A stretch of DNA of 35,260 nt from a virus: the IMG/VR virus record IMGVR_UViG_3300017971_000549, positions 1 through 35,260 of that record; one strand, given 5' to 3'. The position numbers and the translations under genes were made by a program. Below the pieces are notes generated by a model that worked only from the letters and a program-made list of their open reading frames with translations, did not search any database and was not told the origin of the DNA. Of the stretch, positions 1 to 6,653 are shown piece after piece (position 1 is the first letter of the stretch; every line of letters starts with the position of its first letter).

Positions 1-2
1 CA

Positions 3-263
3 GCGGAGGAGGGAGCGCTGGTATCGGTCGTTAGTCGGCCTAGAAAGCCTCCTGACGCCCGTTTGGGCTCGCCTCCTACCCTGAACAAGGCCCAAGGAGA
101 TCTGCTCTTGGAGCTGCTTTCTGAGGCCAGGGATCATATCTACCGCGCGGCGCAGGAGCTGGGGCCGGAGGATCCGTCGAGGGACTCGCTGTGGAAGCTG
201 GCGGGGGAGGTAGACGACTTGAAGGTGGCGCTGCTGCGACGGTGCAAGGAGTGTGGCAGGTGA
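3..263 (+). CDS. Hypothetical protein, 5'-partial at the window edge
   Basis: The frame is open from the left edge to a TGA at 261-263. A TTG at 63 could start a 66-residue protein, but no ribosome binding site precedes it and the frame continues upstream without a stop, so the gene probably begins outside the window. The visible product is mostly helical, with a leucine-rich stretch near LLLELLSEARDHIY and a CKECGR end holding a CxxC pair. I do not recognise the family. The stop overlaps the GTG start of the next gene, which argues for translational coupling. Confidence 0.5.
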   Translation, partial: AEEGALVSVVSRPRKPPDARLGSPPTLNKAQGDLLLELLSEARDHIYRAAQELGPEDPSRDSLWKLAGEVDDLKVALLRRCKECGR

Positions 264-499
264 TCGAACGGCTGAAGCTGGAAGTAGGGTGTGCGTGGTA
301 CCGGGCGAAGGAGCGCGCGTTGTTCGCGTTCGTGTGGGCGCTGCCGCGGGAGGTGATAGAGATCGCCACGATACGCTGCTGGGCCAACGCCACCTCCGGC
401 CCGTTCGGCAACGAGAGCCCCACAGACACGACGGTAGTCACGGCGCTGAAGCGCTGGGACAAACGGGAGGGAGGAGACAGGACATGTGCAAACTCCTGA
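260..499 (+). CDS. Small conserved phage protein (WALPREVIEIATIRCWANATSG type), function unknown
   Basis: The 79-residue product starts at GTG 260, overlapping the preceding TGA. AAGGAG lies 8 nt upstream, which decides this start over an in-frame GTG at 191. Small phage proteins of this sort, with a WxLPR motif followed by an (A/G)ANATSG(x)FGN motif and a terminal ALKRW-like segment, are common in GC-rich phages; this is recall, not a search. Their role is unknown. The central part, FAFVWALPREVIEIATI, is hydrophobic enough to be amphipathic or membrane-associated, but no clear transmembrane helix is visible. Confidence 0.65.
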   Translation: MIERLKLEVGCAWYRAKERALFAFVWALPREVIEIATIRCWANATSGPFGNESPTDTTVVTALKRWDKREGGDRTCANS

Positions 500-543
500 A
501 ATCTAAGAGGCGGGAAACAAAAGGAGTCGGAAGCTTGACCTGA
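484..543 (+). CDS. Possible 19-residue leader peptide
   Basis: ATG 484 opens a 19-codon frame (MCKLLKSKRRETKGVGSLT) ending at TGA 541-543. A strong GGAGGA lies about 8 nt upstream, better than many of the real genes here have. The peptide is very basic. It overlaps the end of the previous gene and spans the -35 box of the promoter at 535-564. It could be a genuine micropeptide, a leader, or an accidental ORF. There is no homology argument. Confidence 0.3.
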   Translation: MCKLLKSKRRETKGVGSLT

Positions 544-564
544 GCAAACGTATCGCGGTACTTC
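535..564 (+). promoter_or_regulatory. Sigma70-like promoter for the leader RNA and replication operon
   Basis: TTGACC (535-540), an 18-nt spacer and TACTTC (559-564), preceded by CGG, resemble the other promoters in this window. Transcription would begin near 571, just before the structured RNA whose first pairing strand is 581-587, and would run into the initiator gene at 737. The -10 box is weaker than at the other sites. Confidence 0.45.
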
Positions 565-570
565 TGGAAG

Positions 571-736
571 GCTTCGGGAACGTAAACCCCGACTGAAAGA
601 CGGGCGGAGGCTCCAGAAGCGAAGGAGGCCCGGGAGTAGGATCTTCGGAAGGTCTTCCCCCCGGACCAAACGATGCCTGTTTACGGCTCTCGGTCCTCCT
701 TCGCCGCTGGAGTAGTGCGCTCCGCGTGAGGGATCT
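571..736 (+). ncRNA. Candidate structured leader RNA with pseudoknot
   Basis: This non-coding stretch folds by eye into a long interrupted stem. GCGGAG (604-609) pairs with CTCCGC (720-725), CTCCAG (611-616) with CTGGAG (707-712), GCGAAGGAGG (619-628) with CCTCCTTCGC (695-704), and 630-637 with 686-693 (two G-U pairs). That gives about 30 base pairs closing one domain. Inside, GATCTT (640-645) can pair with AAGGTC (649-654). CGTAAAC (581-587), outside the stem, is perfectly complementary to GTTTACG (679-685) in the apical loop, making a pseudoknot. It sits directly after a predicted promoter and ends about 11 nt before the initiator ATG. There is no U-tract, so it looks like a 5' leader or processed RNA and not a terminator. 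I do not recognise an RNA family. Confidence 0.5.
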
Positions 737-2092
737 ATGCAAACACTGAGAGGCGAGTACTTCATCAAGCGTGACTTCGGCTTCTACGACACGGGGATAT
801 TGGCCGTGATGGGAGCTACGATCTTCAACCTCTACGAGGTGATTCGACGCTTCACCTGGCGGAGCACCGAAAGGGGGGATCGAGCAGTAAGGAGGCTTGT
901 GTCTCAAGGCTTCGTGATCTCTCGCACCTCCCAAGCGGTACTGGGCAAGCACCTAGGCATCAGCCGCGTGCAGACGAACAAGCTTATCCAGCAGATGAAG
1001 GAGCTAGGATGGCTTGAGGTGTTGGAGCTTAACAAGGGCAGGACCTTCGCCTACAAGCTGGGGGAGCGTGTGCAGGACTCCAGCGGCCGAGGGCACGAGA
1101 TCTTCTACGCCGACGCCTGGATGAGCGAGGTGTTCGGCCTACTCGACGCAGAAGCAAACTGTCGTTTCGGAGAGCAGAAACACCCCGAGGACGAGGACAG
1201 CACAGAAGTCGACTCAGTCGAGGAGTACAACAGAGCCCTTCAATCAATTCGCAGACTTACAATCGAAGAGCGCATCGAATTTCTCAAAGACCGACTGACT
1301 GCGAGTCAGTTTACAGGGGGTGTTAACTCCACTTTACAGGGGGGTGTTAACTCCACTTTACAGGGGGGTGTTAACTCCAGTTTACCGGGGAATAGGGAGA
1401 ATTCTCTGAAGGAAGAGAATGATATAGAAGTCCCGCGGGAGGAGGGGGATTTTAGCCCCGACCAAGAATCAGATCAGCCTGCTTCGGGGCAAGAGGACCC
1501 ACACACCTCGGCCACTGAACAAACGCATAGTCCTCTAAGTCAATTCGACTTGGACGCCGCGGTAGCTCGTGCGGGGGTGGCGGCGAAGCGCCGCGCTGAG
1601 GAGCAGCTGACGAAGAGCAAGCGGAAGAAGCAGAAGGCGGCCAACCTGAAGGGGCGGCCCAAGACGCTCTCGGAGCGAGCGCAGTTGGGGAAGCTGCAGG
1701 ACGTCTGGCTGAGCGGTTGTCAGGAGCGGTGGCCGGACCTGGATTGGGGCAAGTGGGGGAAGACCGAGCGCGGCCAGTGCCGGCAGCTGCTCGAGGCGTA
1801 CAAGTTTGAGACCGTCGAGATGATGCTGCGCTACGTCATCGAGCGGTGGGACGAGATTCAGGAGGAGATGTTCGGGAAGGAGGGCGACCACCCGAGCTTG
1901 GGTATGGTGCTGAAGCTGCGGCAGCGGTTCGCGCCGAAGGCTCAGACCTACGCCAAGGTGTCGGCGGTCTATCGGGAGTATCGGGCGTGGCGCAAGGCCA
2001 ACCCTCGGAAGATGAACGCGCCGGCAGATCTACAAAAGCGCTACGACGCGGCCCGTCCCGAGCTGCGAGCGCTTGGACTCATAAAGCACTGA
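737..2092 (+). CDS. Replication initiator, lambda O-like, with winged-helix N-terminus
   Basis: The 451-residue protein has an N-terminal wHTH-like region at about residues 10-115 (STERGDRAVRRL, AVLGKHLGISRVQTNKLIQQMKELGWLEV), typical of phage and plasmid initiators. Residues about 190-280 are a low-complexity linker in which the segment GGVNSTLQ is tandemly repeated because iteron DNA lies under it. The C-terminal third is a helical domain (LQDVWLSGCQERWPDLDWGKWGK and onwards). It is followed at 4 nt by an AAA+ helicase loader and then a DnaB-like helicase, the same order of functions as lambda O, P and DnaB. Likely role, inferred: it binds the internal origin and recruits the loader-helicase complex. 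The start has a weak GAGGG site and follows the structured leader RNA. Confidence 0.7.
   Translation: MQTLRGEYFIKRDFGFYDTGILAVMGATIFNLYEVIRRFTWRSTERGDRAVRRLVSQGFVISRTSQAVLGKHLGISRVQTNKLIQQMKELGWLEVLELNKGRTFAYKLGERVQDSSGRGHEIFYADAWMSEVFGLLDAEANCRFGEQKHPEDEDSTEVDSVEEYNRALQSIRRLTIEERIEFLKDRLTASQFTGGVNSTLQGGVNSTLQGGVNSSLPGNRENSLKEENDIEVPREEGDFSPDQESDQPASGQEDPHTSATEQTHSPLSQFDLDAAVARAGVAAKRRAEEQLTKSKRKKQKAANLKGRPKTLSERAQLGKLQDVWLSGCQERWPDLDWGKWGKTERGQCRQLLEAYKFETVEMMLRYVIERWDEIQEEMFGKEGDHPSLGMVLKLRQRFAPKAQTYAKVSAVYREYRAWRKANPRKMNAPADLQKRYDAARPELRALGLIKH
1310..1390 (+). repeat. Tandem iterons inside the initiator gene (putative origin)
   Basis: Three direct repeats of 23-24 bp sit head to tail at 1310-1332, 1333-1356 and 1357-1380. 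A partial fourth (TTTACCGGGG) lies at 1381-1390. Each unit starts TTTACAGG, carries a G-run and ends GTGTTAACTCCA, with a near-palindromic GTTAAC core. The first unit is one G shorter, so reading frame phase shifts relative to the repeat while the ORF stays open. A more AT-rich stretch with GAGAATTCTC follows at 1391-1433. Repeated initiator sites next to an AT-rich segment inside the initiator gene are the hallmark of lambdoid origins. Confidence 0.65.
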
Positions 2093-2096
2093 AGCG

Positions 2097-2720
2097 ATGA
2101 CGGACGAGGAGAGACCACAGCGAAAGCTGGATGCTGCCGACCTCGAGCGGATGAACATCCCCGAGGAGCACTGGCGCACGCGAGCTAAGCGCGTGCCTGA
2201 GAGCGTTCGGGAGGTTGTGACGCGCTACCTGCAGAACATCCCTACGCGGATCAAGCGGGGAGCGGGGCTGTGGGTCTCGGGACCTCCCGGCGTAGGCAAG
2301 TCAGCCATCGCTTCGTTGATCTGCAAGGCTGCTCGATCACGCCTGTTCACGGCGTTCTTCATTCAAGTGCCGGAGCTGCGGGAGTGTGTACGGAATAGGA
2401 TCATGTTTGAGGAGGGCGCTTCGATTCTGGACCGCTGTTTTACTGTCGACGTGCTGGCGTTGGACGACCTCTGCGCAGAGGACGCGACGGCGCGGATGTT
2501 CGGGGCCTTCGAAATACGGGACCTGATCAAGAGGAGGGTGAGCAGGCGTAAGGTCACTATCGTCACGACGCCGCTAGATCTGGAGGAGCTGCGAGGTGCA
2601 TTCGGAACGATGGTGAACAGCACGCAGAACGGCATGGTGTACTTCCCCGTCGAGGGACCGAACATTCGCGAGCTGCAGAACGAGCGGCTAGCAGATGACA
2701 TCTTCGAAGGCGAGGGCTGA
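2097..2720 (+). CDS. AAA+ helicase loader, DnaC-like
   Basis: The 207-residue ATPase has Walker A GPPGVGKS at residues 62-69 and Walker B VDVLALDDLC with D123-D124. This is the usual compact form of DnaC/IstB-type helicase loaders, whose job is to open and load the hexameric replicative helicase. A short N-terminal segment (residues 1-60, KLDAADLERMNIPEEHWRTR) probably contacts the helicase. The gene lies 4 nt after the initiator and 3 nt before the DnaB-like helicase, so the three should be co-translated. Family assignment is firm; the partner is inferred from gene order. Confidence 0.85.
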   Translation: MTDEERPQRKLDAADLERMNIPEEHWRTRAKRVPESVREVVTRYLQNIPTRIKRGAGLWVSGPPGVGKSAIASLICKAARSRLFTAFFIQVPELRECVRNRIMFEEGASILDRCFTVDVLALDDLCAEDATARMFGAFEIRDLIKRRVSRRKVTIVTTPLDLEELRGAFGTMVNSTQNGMVYFPVEGPNIRELQNERLADDIFEGEG

Positions 2721-2723
2721 TCT

Positions 2724-4022
2724 ATGGGACTAAGCATCGACAAAGCCCTCATCTCTGCGATCCTTCGGGACGGCTTGGACGCTCTGCGAGAGGTTCGGGA
2801 GAGCGGTGTCGCAGCACACCTGCGCGGCGACGGCAAGCTCGCGTGGGAGTTCATTGACGACTACGCCAAGCAGTACTCGGACCTGCCGTCCAAGTCGACG
2901 GTGGAGGGCCGGATAGACGCCGAGTTCTTCGACGTGAAAGAACCCGTCGACTACTTCATAAAGACGATCTGGGGCCGGCGACTTACGCAGGACATCCTCG
3001 ACGGACGGGACAAGGTCGAGGAGCACATCGGACAAGGGCAGCCTTACGAGGCGCTAGACGAGTTGGAGACGCTGCTGCGGAACCTGCGCAAGGCGCACAC
3101 GCACAGCCGCGCCAAGCTCGAGAGGATTCCCGCCCTGTGGCCCGACGTCATCGACTACTACGACCGTGTCAAGGCCGGCGAGCGCGGCGTTCTGACCCCG
3201 TGGCCTACGGTCAATGACGAGACGTTGGGGTTCTGGCCGGAGGACTTGGCGTTGTTCGTCGCTCGCCTCGGCGTTGGAAAAACGTGGTGCGCTGCTGTCA
3301 TTGCTCACCACGCTTGGAAGAACGGGCACAAGATCTTGTTCGGTACGACCGAGATGTCGAAGCTGCGAATCGCGATGCGCTTCGCTTCGATCCAGTTCCG
3401 GGTGCCCTACCGAGAGCTACGCCTAGGACGGCTTGACGCCTTTGCGGAGAAGCGGTTGAAGGACGGCGTCAAGGAGATCATGGAGGCCGAGGGGCTCTAC
3501 GTCATTGGCGGTGACTTCGACTTCCGCGTGGAGAGCTACGAGAACGCGGTGGAGGAAGCCGAGCCGGACCTGGCTGTTCTGGACGGGGCCTACCTGCTCA
3601 AGACGGAAGGGCGCAACAGGACCGAGCGTGCGGCCAACGCCTTTGACGAGCTGAAGCGGATCTGCAAACGGACCGGAGTTCCGAACGTCGTTACTATGCA
3701 GTTCAATCGCGAGGTAAAGCCCGGATCGAAACAAGCCGCGGACGCAAGCAACATTGCGCTTACCGATGTGGCGGGCTGGAACGCCGACCTCATCTACGGT
3801 CTGATCCAGACCGAGGACATGAAGAAAGACCGGCGGATGATCTTCAAGCCGCTGAAGGTGCGCGAGAGCGAGGGCAAGGAATACGAGATCAACTGGGACA
3901 TCGACAAGTCCAACTTCACGGAGCTACCCCGTGCAGGCGCGGGCGGCTTCGGAAGCACGGACCCGTGGGACTCCGATGACGATGATGACAGCAGTGACGG
4001 CGATTCGGGCGTACCCTTCTAG
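2724..4022 (+). CDS. Replicative DNA helicase, DnaB/RecA-fold, with SSB-like acidic C-terminal tip
   Basis: The 432-residue protein has an N-terminal helical region (about 1-140) and a RecA-fold ATPase. Walker A reads ARLGVGKT (180-187). A Walker B-like strand LAVLDGAYLL and a later VVTMQFNRE match DnaB motif positions, where DnaB has SQLNR. It would unwind DNA ahead of the fork with the loader and primase encoded beside it. The last 18 residues are unusual: an aspartate/serine run ending in GVPF, closely resembling the protein-interaction tip of bacterial SSB (acidic run then IPF). Ordinary DnaB proteins lack this. GAGGG upstream supports the ATG at 2724. Confidence 0.85.
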   Translation: MGLSIDKALISAILRDGLDALREVRESGVAAHLRGDGKLAWEFIDDYAKQYSDLPSKSTVEGRIDAEFFDVKEPVDYFIKTIWGRRLTQDILDGRDKVEEHIGQGQPYEALDELETLLRNLRKAHTHSRAKLERIPALWPDVIDYYDRVKAGERGVLTPWPTVNDETLGFWPEDLALFVARLGVGKTWCAAVIAHHAWKNGHKILFGTTEMSKLRIAMRFASIQFRVPYRELRLGRLDAFAEKRLKDGVKEIMEAEGLYVIGGDFDFRVESYENAVEEAEPDLAVLDGAYLLKTEGRNRTERAANAFDELKRICKRTGVPNVVTMQFNREVKPGSKQAADASNIALTDVAGWNADLIYGLIQTEDMKKDRRMIFKPLKVRESEGKEYEINWDIDKSNFTELPRAGAGGFGSTDPWDSDDDDDSSDGDSGVPF

Positions 4023-4030
4023 GTGAAGCC

Positions 4031-4348
4031 ATGGCAGAGGAGAGCGGCGTAAACATTCCGAGGATCGTCAAGCAGATGTCTATGGCGATCATTCGCAACA
4101 AGGGTGCGCGGACGCTGAAGGCTGCGCTGACGATAGCGCGGGCACAGCTAGTGCGAGGCGGGTACTTGACAAGAGGCTCGGACAGAGGGCCGATAGAAAG
4201 TATAAAGCTTACACCGAAGGGCACAACACGCAACCGCGTGCACATGCGCAAGTCGCGGCGCACGGAGACGGAGTTCGACGCCAAGTTTCAAAAGGAGTTC
4301 GGGTCGATCGAGGTAACGCCGAAGAAGGGAACGGACGCAGGGACCTAG
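4031..4348 (+). CDS. Hypothetical basic protein in the replication operon
   Basis: The 105-residue product is rich in Lys and Arg (KSRRTETEFDAKFQKEFG, KLTPKGTTRNRVHMRKSRR) and has a helical first half. I do not recognise a family. It lies 8 nt after the helicase and 17 nt before the primase, so it is probably a nucleic-acid-binding accessory factor of the replisome. That is inference from position and charge only. Confidence 0.6.
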   Translation: MAEESGVNIPRIVKQMSMAIIRNKGARTLKAALTIARAQLVRGGYLTRGSDRGPIESIKLTPKGTTRNRVHMRKSRRTETEFDAKFQKEFGSIEVTPKKGTDAGT

Positions 4349-4365
4349 AGTTGTAGGAGCTGAAG

Positions 4366-5466
4366 ATGGACTTGGAGCATGTTGGGGATCTGTTACGGAT
4401 CCTTGGGTGTGGGAATATCACTTATCGTGGGGGAGCGTGGATGGACTCGTCCTGCCCGTTCGCGACCTGGAACCATAGGAAGGGCACAGACAAGAAACCC
4501 AGCTTTGGGATCTCCCTAGCGACTGACGGGAGCAGCCGATACCGCTGCTTCGGGTGCGGCGCGGGCGGCGAGCTTAACGTACTGCTGTGGCGCTTGGAGA
4601 GTCTGCGCGGCGGGGGTAAGTGGTTCGCTCGAGCATCCGAGCTGGTGATGGCCCACGACTCCCCATCTCTGGACGAGATAGAGCTGCTGCTCGACTTCGA
4701 GTCTCCTGCTGCTGCGCGGCGCCGAGAGTTCAAACGCAACGGGAGAGGGTTCTTTGCTCGCGCGCCGAAAGGCGAGGGTGGTGGAGGGGCTAAGACGCTC
4801 AGCTTGGATCACATCAAGTACGATACGCTGCCCGAGTCAACGCTGACTCGCCTGCAGGACCTACCGCAAGAAGCGCTCGACTACCTGACCGGTCCCAGAA
4901 GGCACCTTAATGAGCTTGCAGTACGCCTGTGGGGCCTTCGCTGGGACGCCGGCAAGCGGAGGGTCATAATCCCGATACGCGACTGGAAGGGCAAGCTGGT
5001 GGCCACTACGGGGCGGTGCTTGGACCAGCGGATCGAACCACTCCGACCGCGCGACCGAGGGCTGCCGCCGATATGGGGTCCTGAGCAACAGCCGAAGTTC
5101 CTCCACAGTAAGGGGTTCAAGCGCGACTTCTTCCTGTTCGGCGAGCACCTGGTGAAGAAGGGGGAGATGGGGATCCTCGTAGAGGGGCACTTCGATGCGA
5201 TCTACCTGCGGACGGTCGGCTACTCCAACGCCGTCGCAGTTATGGGCAGCCACCTCAGCCGCATCCAGGTGGAGAAGGCGCTCAAGATGTTCTCTGAGGT
5301 TGTGATCTTCCCGGATGGGGATGAGGCTGGCGGGCTCGCGGCCGAGCGCTGGGAACATGCGTTCAAGGGCCGCACTCCCGTACGCGTACTGACTGTCGAG
5401 ACGGGCCGAGACCCGGACGATTACGACCTCGACGAGTTGGACTATATGTTCATTGACGATTCGTAG
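4366..5466 (+). CDS. DNA primase with CHC2 zinc finger and Toprim domain
   Basis: The 366-residue protein has an N-terminal zinc finger using C30, H37, C61 and C64 (CPFxxxxxH, CFGC). A helical basic region follows. The Toprim core has VEGHFDAI at 272-279, with E273 as the conserved glutamate, and DGDEAG at 317-322, with metal-binding D317 and D319. It should synthesise RNA primers for lagging-strand synthesis with the helicase encoded upstream. It is shorter than cellular DnaG (about 580 residues) and lacks a helicase-binding C-terminal domain. TAGGAG upstream supports ATG 4366. Confidence 0.9.
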   Translation: MDLEHVGDLLRILGCGNITYRGGAWMDSSCPFATWNHRKGTDKKPSFGISLATDGSSRYRCFGCGAGGELNVLLWRLESLRGGGKWFARASELVMAHDSPSLDEIELLLDFESPAAARRREFKRNGRGFFARAPKGEGGGGAKTLSLDHIKYDTLPESTLTRLQDLPQEALDYLTGPRRHLNELAVRLWGLRWDAGKRRVIIPIRDWKGKLVATTGRCLDQRIEPLRPRDRGLPPIWGPEQQPKFLHSKGFKRDFFLFGEHLVKKGEMGILVEGHFDAIYLRTVGYSNAVAVMGSHLSRIQVEKALKMFSEVVIFPDGDEAGGLAAERWEHAFKGRTPVRVLTVETGRDPDDYDLDELDYMFIDDS

Positions 5467-5481
5467 AGGACCTGGTAGGGT
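5453..5481 (+). promoter_or_regulatory. Sigma70-like promoter upstream of the SSB-like gene
   Basis: TTGACG (5453-5458), a 17-nt spacer ending in TGG, and TAGGGT (5476-5481) overlap the last primase codons. The predicted start near 5488 coincides with the first base of a small hairpin, CCTGA (5488-5492) with TCAGG (5499-5503). A normal leader of about 50 nt with AAGGAG then reaches ATG 5538. Confidence 0.55.
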
Positions 5482-5537
5482 AGTTTTCCTGACACCGTTC
5501 AGGGTCAGATAAAGTCATAGCGACAAGGAGAGACGAA

Positions 5538-6350
5538 ATGTCAGAGTCATGGCATAGTCAAGGATACGACGGCATTGACAAGGAAGAGGCGCGAATCCAG
5601 GCCTCGAAGGTAGCCAACAGGCTATGGATCCGAGGCGGATCGGGCAAAGACCTGGTGCTGATAGACGACGTTCCGTTTTGCATCAAGGAGCACAACGCCA
5701 AGGTCAACGGGTCTTGGCGGAATCACCACACCTGCATGGAGAACGTCTCCGAGGAAGCGTGCCACTCGTGCGAGACGCTGGGCGAGCGGAGCCGCGCATT
5801 CACGGGGTACCTCACCACCGTGGACTGCTCGCTGTCGGTGGATCGGAAGGGCAACAAGTACCAATTCGAGGTGATGCTCGTCGGTGGGAAGCTCAGCCAG
5901 CTGAAGAAGTGGAAGCGCAAGAAGGAAGACAAGGGCTCGCTGGTGATGACCAAGTGGAAGGTCCACCGCGAGGACGACCAGAAGCCTTCGACTGGCGATG
6001 AGTGGGAGTTTGACGGCGAGGTAAAGAGCCAAGAGAAGCTCTTCGAGGTCGCCAACTATCGAGGGAAGCTCCTGAGCGAGCTGTGGGACGACGCCGAGAA
6101 GGATCCCAAGAAGATGGAGATCCTCAAGAAGACGTTCCAGGTGGAGACCGACGAGAACGGTAAGCTTGTTCGGCGCGTAGTGCCCATCAACTACATGGAG
6201 CAGCTGAAGCCGCGCGGCAACAAGTACATCAAAGATCTTCTTCGGGGTGTGGACCCTGACGAGGCTACCGGACGCTCGGGTACGAGTGCTGGAGGAAGCT
6301 CCGGCTCCTCTGGCGGGGACGAGGGCAAAGAGGATCCAGTGCCTTTCTGA
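5538..6350 (+). CDS. Single-stranded DNA-binding protein, zinc-containing, with SSB-type tip
   Basis: The 270-residue protein has a putative zinc site with C66, C75 and C78 and nearby H63/H64 (HTC, then CHSC), then a beta-rich core with FTGYLTTVDCSLSV and KYQFEVMLVGGK. It closes with a flexible Gly/Ser linker and an acidic tip ending EDPVPF. Zinc in the DNA-binding core plus an acidic C-terminus is the layout of T4 gp32-like phage SSBs, while the PF ending copies bacterial SSB. Likely role: coat single strands at the fork and recruit partners through the tip. The exact family is inferred from layout and neighbours. It has its own promoter and AAGGAG site. Confidence 0.7.
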   Translation: MSESWHSQGYDGIDKEEARIQASKVANRLWIRGGSGKDLVLIDDVPFCIKEHNAKVNGSWRNHHTCMENVSEEACHSCETLGERSRAFTGYLTTVDCSLSVDRKGNKYQFEVMLVGGKLSQLKKWKRKKEDKGSLVMTKWKVHREDDQKPSTGDEWEFDGEVKSQEKLFEVANYRGKLLSELWDDAEKDPKKMEILKKTFQVETDENGKLVRRVVPINYMEQLKPRGNKYIKDLLRGVDPDEATGRSGTSAGGSSGSSGGDEGKEDPVPF

Positions 6351-6373
6351 TGCTGACCTCTTTGGTATAGGAT

Positions 6374-6434
6374 GACAGGGCTCGCCGGTTTACTGAGTCC
6401 CCCCCCCAGTAGGCCGGCGAGCTTCTGTCTTTTT
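6374..6434 (+). terminator. Rho-independent terminator after the SSB-like gene
   Basis: GCTCGCCGG (6380-6388) pairs perfectly with CCGGCGAGC (6414-6422). An outer GACAG (6374-6378) pairs with CTGTC (6425-6429), and an inner TACTG can pair with CAGTA around a C-run. TTTTT (6430-6434) follows immediately. It would end the replication operon. A GGTATAGG box at 6364-6371 could be an extended -10 element, but it has no convincing -35. Confidence 0.75.
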
Positions 6435-6440
6435 AGAGCG

Positions 6441-6653
6441 ATGGCTAAGTACGAGATGGTTTTTTCGGTTCTTCGGCTCGGCGAGAGCAAGCTCGAAGTA
6501 GTTGCGCAGGGGCCGACACGGCGCCGCAAGGTGGAGATAACGTGGAGCAGGAAGGACCCCGACGACGTGCCTCCGGAGAACTGGGCAGATCAGGTGAAGA
6601 AGGAGCTTAGCTATCAAGACAGCGTGGCTCATCTACCGCCGGAGTTGCGCTGA
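6441..6653 (+). CDS. Hypothetical 70-residue protein
   Basis: I start the gene at ATG 6441 (MAKYEMVFSVLRLGES) and not at ATG 6372, because the latter lies within the terminator stem. The product is a small beta-rich N-terminal half followed by an acidic, charged tail (DPDDVPPENWADQVKKEL). No family is recognised. Its TGA overlaps the ATG of the UvsW-like helicase (TGATG), suggesting coupled translation and possibly a helicase accessory role, which is inference. The ribosome binding site is weak. Confidence 0.55.
   Translation: MAKYEMVFSVLRLGESKLEVVAQGPTRRRKVEITWSRKDPDDVPPENWADQVKKELSYQDSVAHLPPELR

Noticed and set aside
76-768. Long minus-strand ORF (230 codons) covering the left region
   Set aside because: It overlaps coupled + strand genes and the structured RNA, is Ser/Arg/Pro-rich as expected of an antisense frame in GC-rich DNA, and has no ribosome binding site or recognisable motif.
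1310-1390. CRISPR array
   Set aside because: The units are direct head-to-tail repeats of 23-24 bp with no spacers, inside a coding frame; they fit iterons.
4166-4194. TTGACA with a 17-nt spacer inside the small basic gene
   Set aside because: The -10 position reads GCCGAT, which is a poor match, and it lies mid-gene with no unit starting after it.
6372-6440. ATG 6372 as start of the small gene before the UvsW-like helicase
   Set aside because: The added N-terminus would be encoded by the terminator stem and its C-run; ATG 6441 begins just after the T-tract.
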